DNA of 6,542 bases. Source: an uncultured Elusimicrobia bacterium (GTDB lineage Bacteria; Elusimicrobiota; Endomicrobiia; Endomicrobiales; Endomicrobiaceae). The translations under genes and the position numbers were made by a program. The stretch lies in the NCBI GenBank assembly GCA_900321055.1, contig ONUQ01000164.1, positions 1-6,542 of the forward strand. Reading direction: 5' to 3'. Under the pieces are notes generated by a model that made no database searches, was not told the origin of the DNA, and was given only the letters and a program-made list of their open reading frames with translations. Positions 4,752-6,542 of the stretch are shown one piece after another; position 1 is the first letter of the stretch; each line of letters begins with the position of its first letter.

Positions 4752-6542
4752 ATGAAAAAAAATATAAGTTTATTGGCAGTATTAAGTTTATCAATATTTA
4801 TATTTGCTCAAACAGGATTTACGGCAGATTATGAAGAAGAAAAAAAAGAGGATAATGTTTTATTTCTATCTTTAACAAAAAAAGCAGAACCGTTAAGTGA
4901 CTTAACTACAAATTTAACGGTTATTACGGATAAAGAAATTAAAGAAAAAAGTGCAAAAACACTTGGTGATGTTGTTCAGGGAGAACTTGGTATTTCTTAT
5001 AAAAGTTATGGGGCTTTAGGACAATCACAATCTGTGTCTATGAGAGGAGCAAAATCCAATCAAACATTGGTTTTGATTGATGGTAGAAAAGTAAATTTCA
5101 TAACAAACGGGACATCCGATTTTAATTCAATTCCGGTAAATATGATAGAAAGAGTTGAAATCATAAGAGGCTCGGGTGCTGCTATTTATGGAACGGGAGC
5201 TTTCGGAGGTGTGATAAATATTATAACAAAAAAAGCTACACCTTTAACGGCAAATTTTAATCCTTATTTTTCTTATGGAACATTTAATACTTTAAATGCA
5301 GGTATAACGGGGGCCTATGCAAATGAAAATGTATCCGTATTGATAGCACCTTCGTTATTATCTTCAGACGGGTATAGACCAAATTCTTTTTATAATTCAA
5401 AAAATATTTTTGGTAAACTGGGTATCAATTTGACTGAAAATTCTGAAATAATATTATCCGGACAGGCATATAATGCGGATATTGCCAATCCCGGTCAAAC
5501 GGGAGCTCCTTATCCCGTAAAGGATAAACAGTTTGAAGATAATAATTACCTAAAACTTGATTATAATACACAAATAAAAGATTTTAAAATTCAAGTTTCG
5601 GGATATAATGCAAATAATACAAGTAAGGTTTATGATTTTATGCCTGCAAATTTTAATACTGCAAATACTGGAACAAAAGGATCTGTTTCTTATAAGGGAA
5701 TGATAACTTTAGGTTTAGAATGGGATAAAACCGAATTCAAGAAAAAAGATTTTGATACAAAGATAGAAAGCATTAATAAAAAGAGAGAAACTTCCTCAGC
5801 TTATTTACAGTCAATTTTTAATATTGGAAATTTAACATTAATACCCGTTATTAGAGGAGATTTAAACAGTGATACCGAAAATGTTTTTACACCTGCTCTT
5901 TCCGCAATTTATAAATTAGCGGATAAAATAAAACTTTCGGGAAATGCAAGCAAAGTTTTTAGAGCTCCTACATTTAATGAATTGTATTGGCCTAAGTGGG
6001 GAAACCCGGATTTAAAACCCGAACAAGGTTGGTCTTATGATTTAGGACTGGAATATTCTCAAGGTAAATTTACGGGCATGATAACAGGTTTTTATATAGA
6101 TTCCAAAAATTTAATTTCTACCAGTTGGGTAGGAAATATTGATAAAGCAAAGCAATACGGTTATGAAATTGGTTTAAAATATAATATGTATAAAGAAGTG
6201 AAACATAAATTAAATTATACTTACACGAGATCTGAAGATATGAAAAACAAAACGGATATTCCTTATATTCCTATGCATAATTTAAACTATTCAATAACCG
6301 TAAAACCCGTTAAACCTTTGAAGATAACGGCAAATATTTCTTATGTAGCAAGAATTTATGTAAACGATACTAACTATAATACCGGAGAATATCGTGATTT
6401 TTTGGATGATTACTGTTTGGTTAATGTCAGAGCAGATTATCAAATTAATAAATATGTTTCTTTATGGGCTAAAGGAAACAACTTAACAAATAATGATAAA
6501 TATCAGTTAAGTTATGGTTATCCCATGCCGGGAATTACGGGC
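4752..6542 (+). CDS. btuB: BtuB-like TonB-dependent cobalamin receptor (3' end cut by window)
   Basis: Outer-membrane TonB-dependent receptor, probably importing vitamin B12. The frame is open for 597 codons to the window edge. A signal peptide spans about residues 1-24 (MKK plus a hydrophobic core; cleavage probably near FAQ or FTA). The plug domain is about 46-162, with LTVITDKEI, SVSMRGAKSNQTLVLIDGRKV (97-114), IERVEIIRGSGAAIYG (132-147) and GGVINIITKK (152-161). The beta-barrel follows and includes the family hallmarks FRAPTFNELYWP (403-414) and NPDLKPE (418-424). Near the edge are KGNNLTNND and GYPMPG (589-594), which normally lie about 10 residues before the terminal strand, so only a short end is missing. 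Expected full length is about 605-610 residues, typical of BtuB (E. coli BtuB is 614 with its signal). Substrate assignment rests mainly on the cobalamin riboswitch in its leader. TonB/ExbBD and the BtuFCD transporter are not in the window. Confidence 0.9.
   Translation, partial: MKKNISLLAVLSLSIFIFAQTGFTADYEEEKKEDNVLFLSLTKKAEPLSDLTTNLTVITDKEIKEKSAKTLGDVVQGELGISYKSYGALGQSQSVSMRGAKSNQTLVLIDGRKVNFITNGTSDFNSIPVNMIERVEIIRGSGAAIYGTGAFGGVINIITKKATPLTANFNPYFSYGTFNTLNAGITGAYANENVSVLIAPSLLSSDGYRPNSFYNSKNIFGKLGINLTENSEIILSGQAYNADIANPGQTGAPYPVKDKQFEDNNYLKLDYNTQIKDFKIQVSGYNANNTSKVYDFMPANFNTANTGTKGSVSYKGMITLGLEWDKTEFKKKDFDTKIESINKKRETSSAYLQSIFNIGNLTLIPVIRGDLNSDTENVFTPALSAIYKLADKIKLSGNASKVFRAPTFNELYWPKWGNPDLKPEQGWSYDLGLEYSQGKFTGMITGFYIDSKNLISTSWVGNIDKAKQYGYEIGLKYNMYKEVKHKLNYTYTRSEDMKNKTDIPYIPMHNLNYSITVKPVKPLKITANISYVARIYVNDTNYNTGEYRDFLDDYCLVNVRADYQINKYVSLWAKGNNLTNNDKYQLSYGYPMPGITG

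Overview
The window is very AT-rich throughout (roughly one quarter G+C by eye), with clear Shine-Dalgarno sites before most genes and a TonB-dependent outer-membrane receptor, so it comes from a low-GC diderm bacterium. The style (A/T-ending codons with frequent ACG/CCG/TCC, signal peptides of the MKK type) would suit a low-GC Elusimicrobiota (Endomicrobia-like), Fusobacteriota or spirochaete relative. I cannot decide between these, and the assignment is weak.

All genes seen are on the + strand, in three blocks. (1) 116-3208 is a two-gene two-component system: a 682-residue polytopic membrane histidine kinase, then, 12 nt later, a 343-residue response regulator. The regulator's output half is not a DNA-binding domain but looks like a NERD-type (nuclease-related, PD-(D/E)XK fold) domain. 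The sequence suggests a membrane signal passed by phosphotransfer to a putative nucleic-acid-cleaving effector. This is the most unusual item in the window. (2) 3350-4129 is a stand-alone exported protein with two Ig-like segments, resembling PapD/DUF916-type proteins. It is probably closed by an imperfect hairpin at 4191-4248. (3) 4346-6542 is a cobalamin uptake locus: an extended -10 promoter, a complete cobalamin riboswitch (4386-4535), an expression-platform hairpin that masks a strong Shine-Dalgarno, a 9-codon leader ORF, an AT-rich hairpin ending in a T tract, and btuB. The btuB gene runs off the right edge, probably only a few codons before its stop.

The 622-nt stretch 4130-4751 has no large gene. 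It holds the block 2 hairpin, the btuB promoter, the riboswitch and its expression platform. The other gaps are 1-115 (no gene; one short imperfect direct repeat) and 3209-3349 (an A/T-only inverted repeat, then the ribosome binding site of the exported protein). No tRNA, rRNA, CRISPR array, insertion sequence or transposase was seen.

Functionally, block 3 is self-explanatory: B12 represses synthesis of its own outer-membrane receptor. Blocks 1 and 2 have no visible link to B12, and their signals and targets cannot be read from the sequence.
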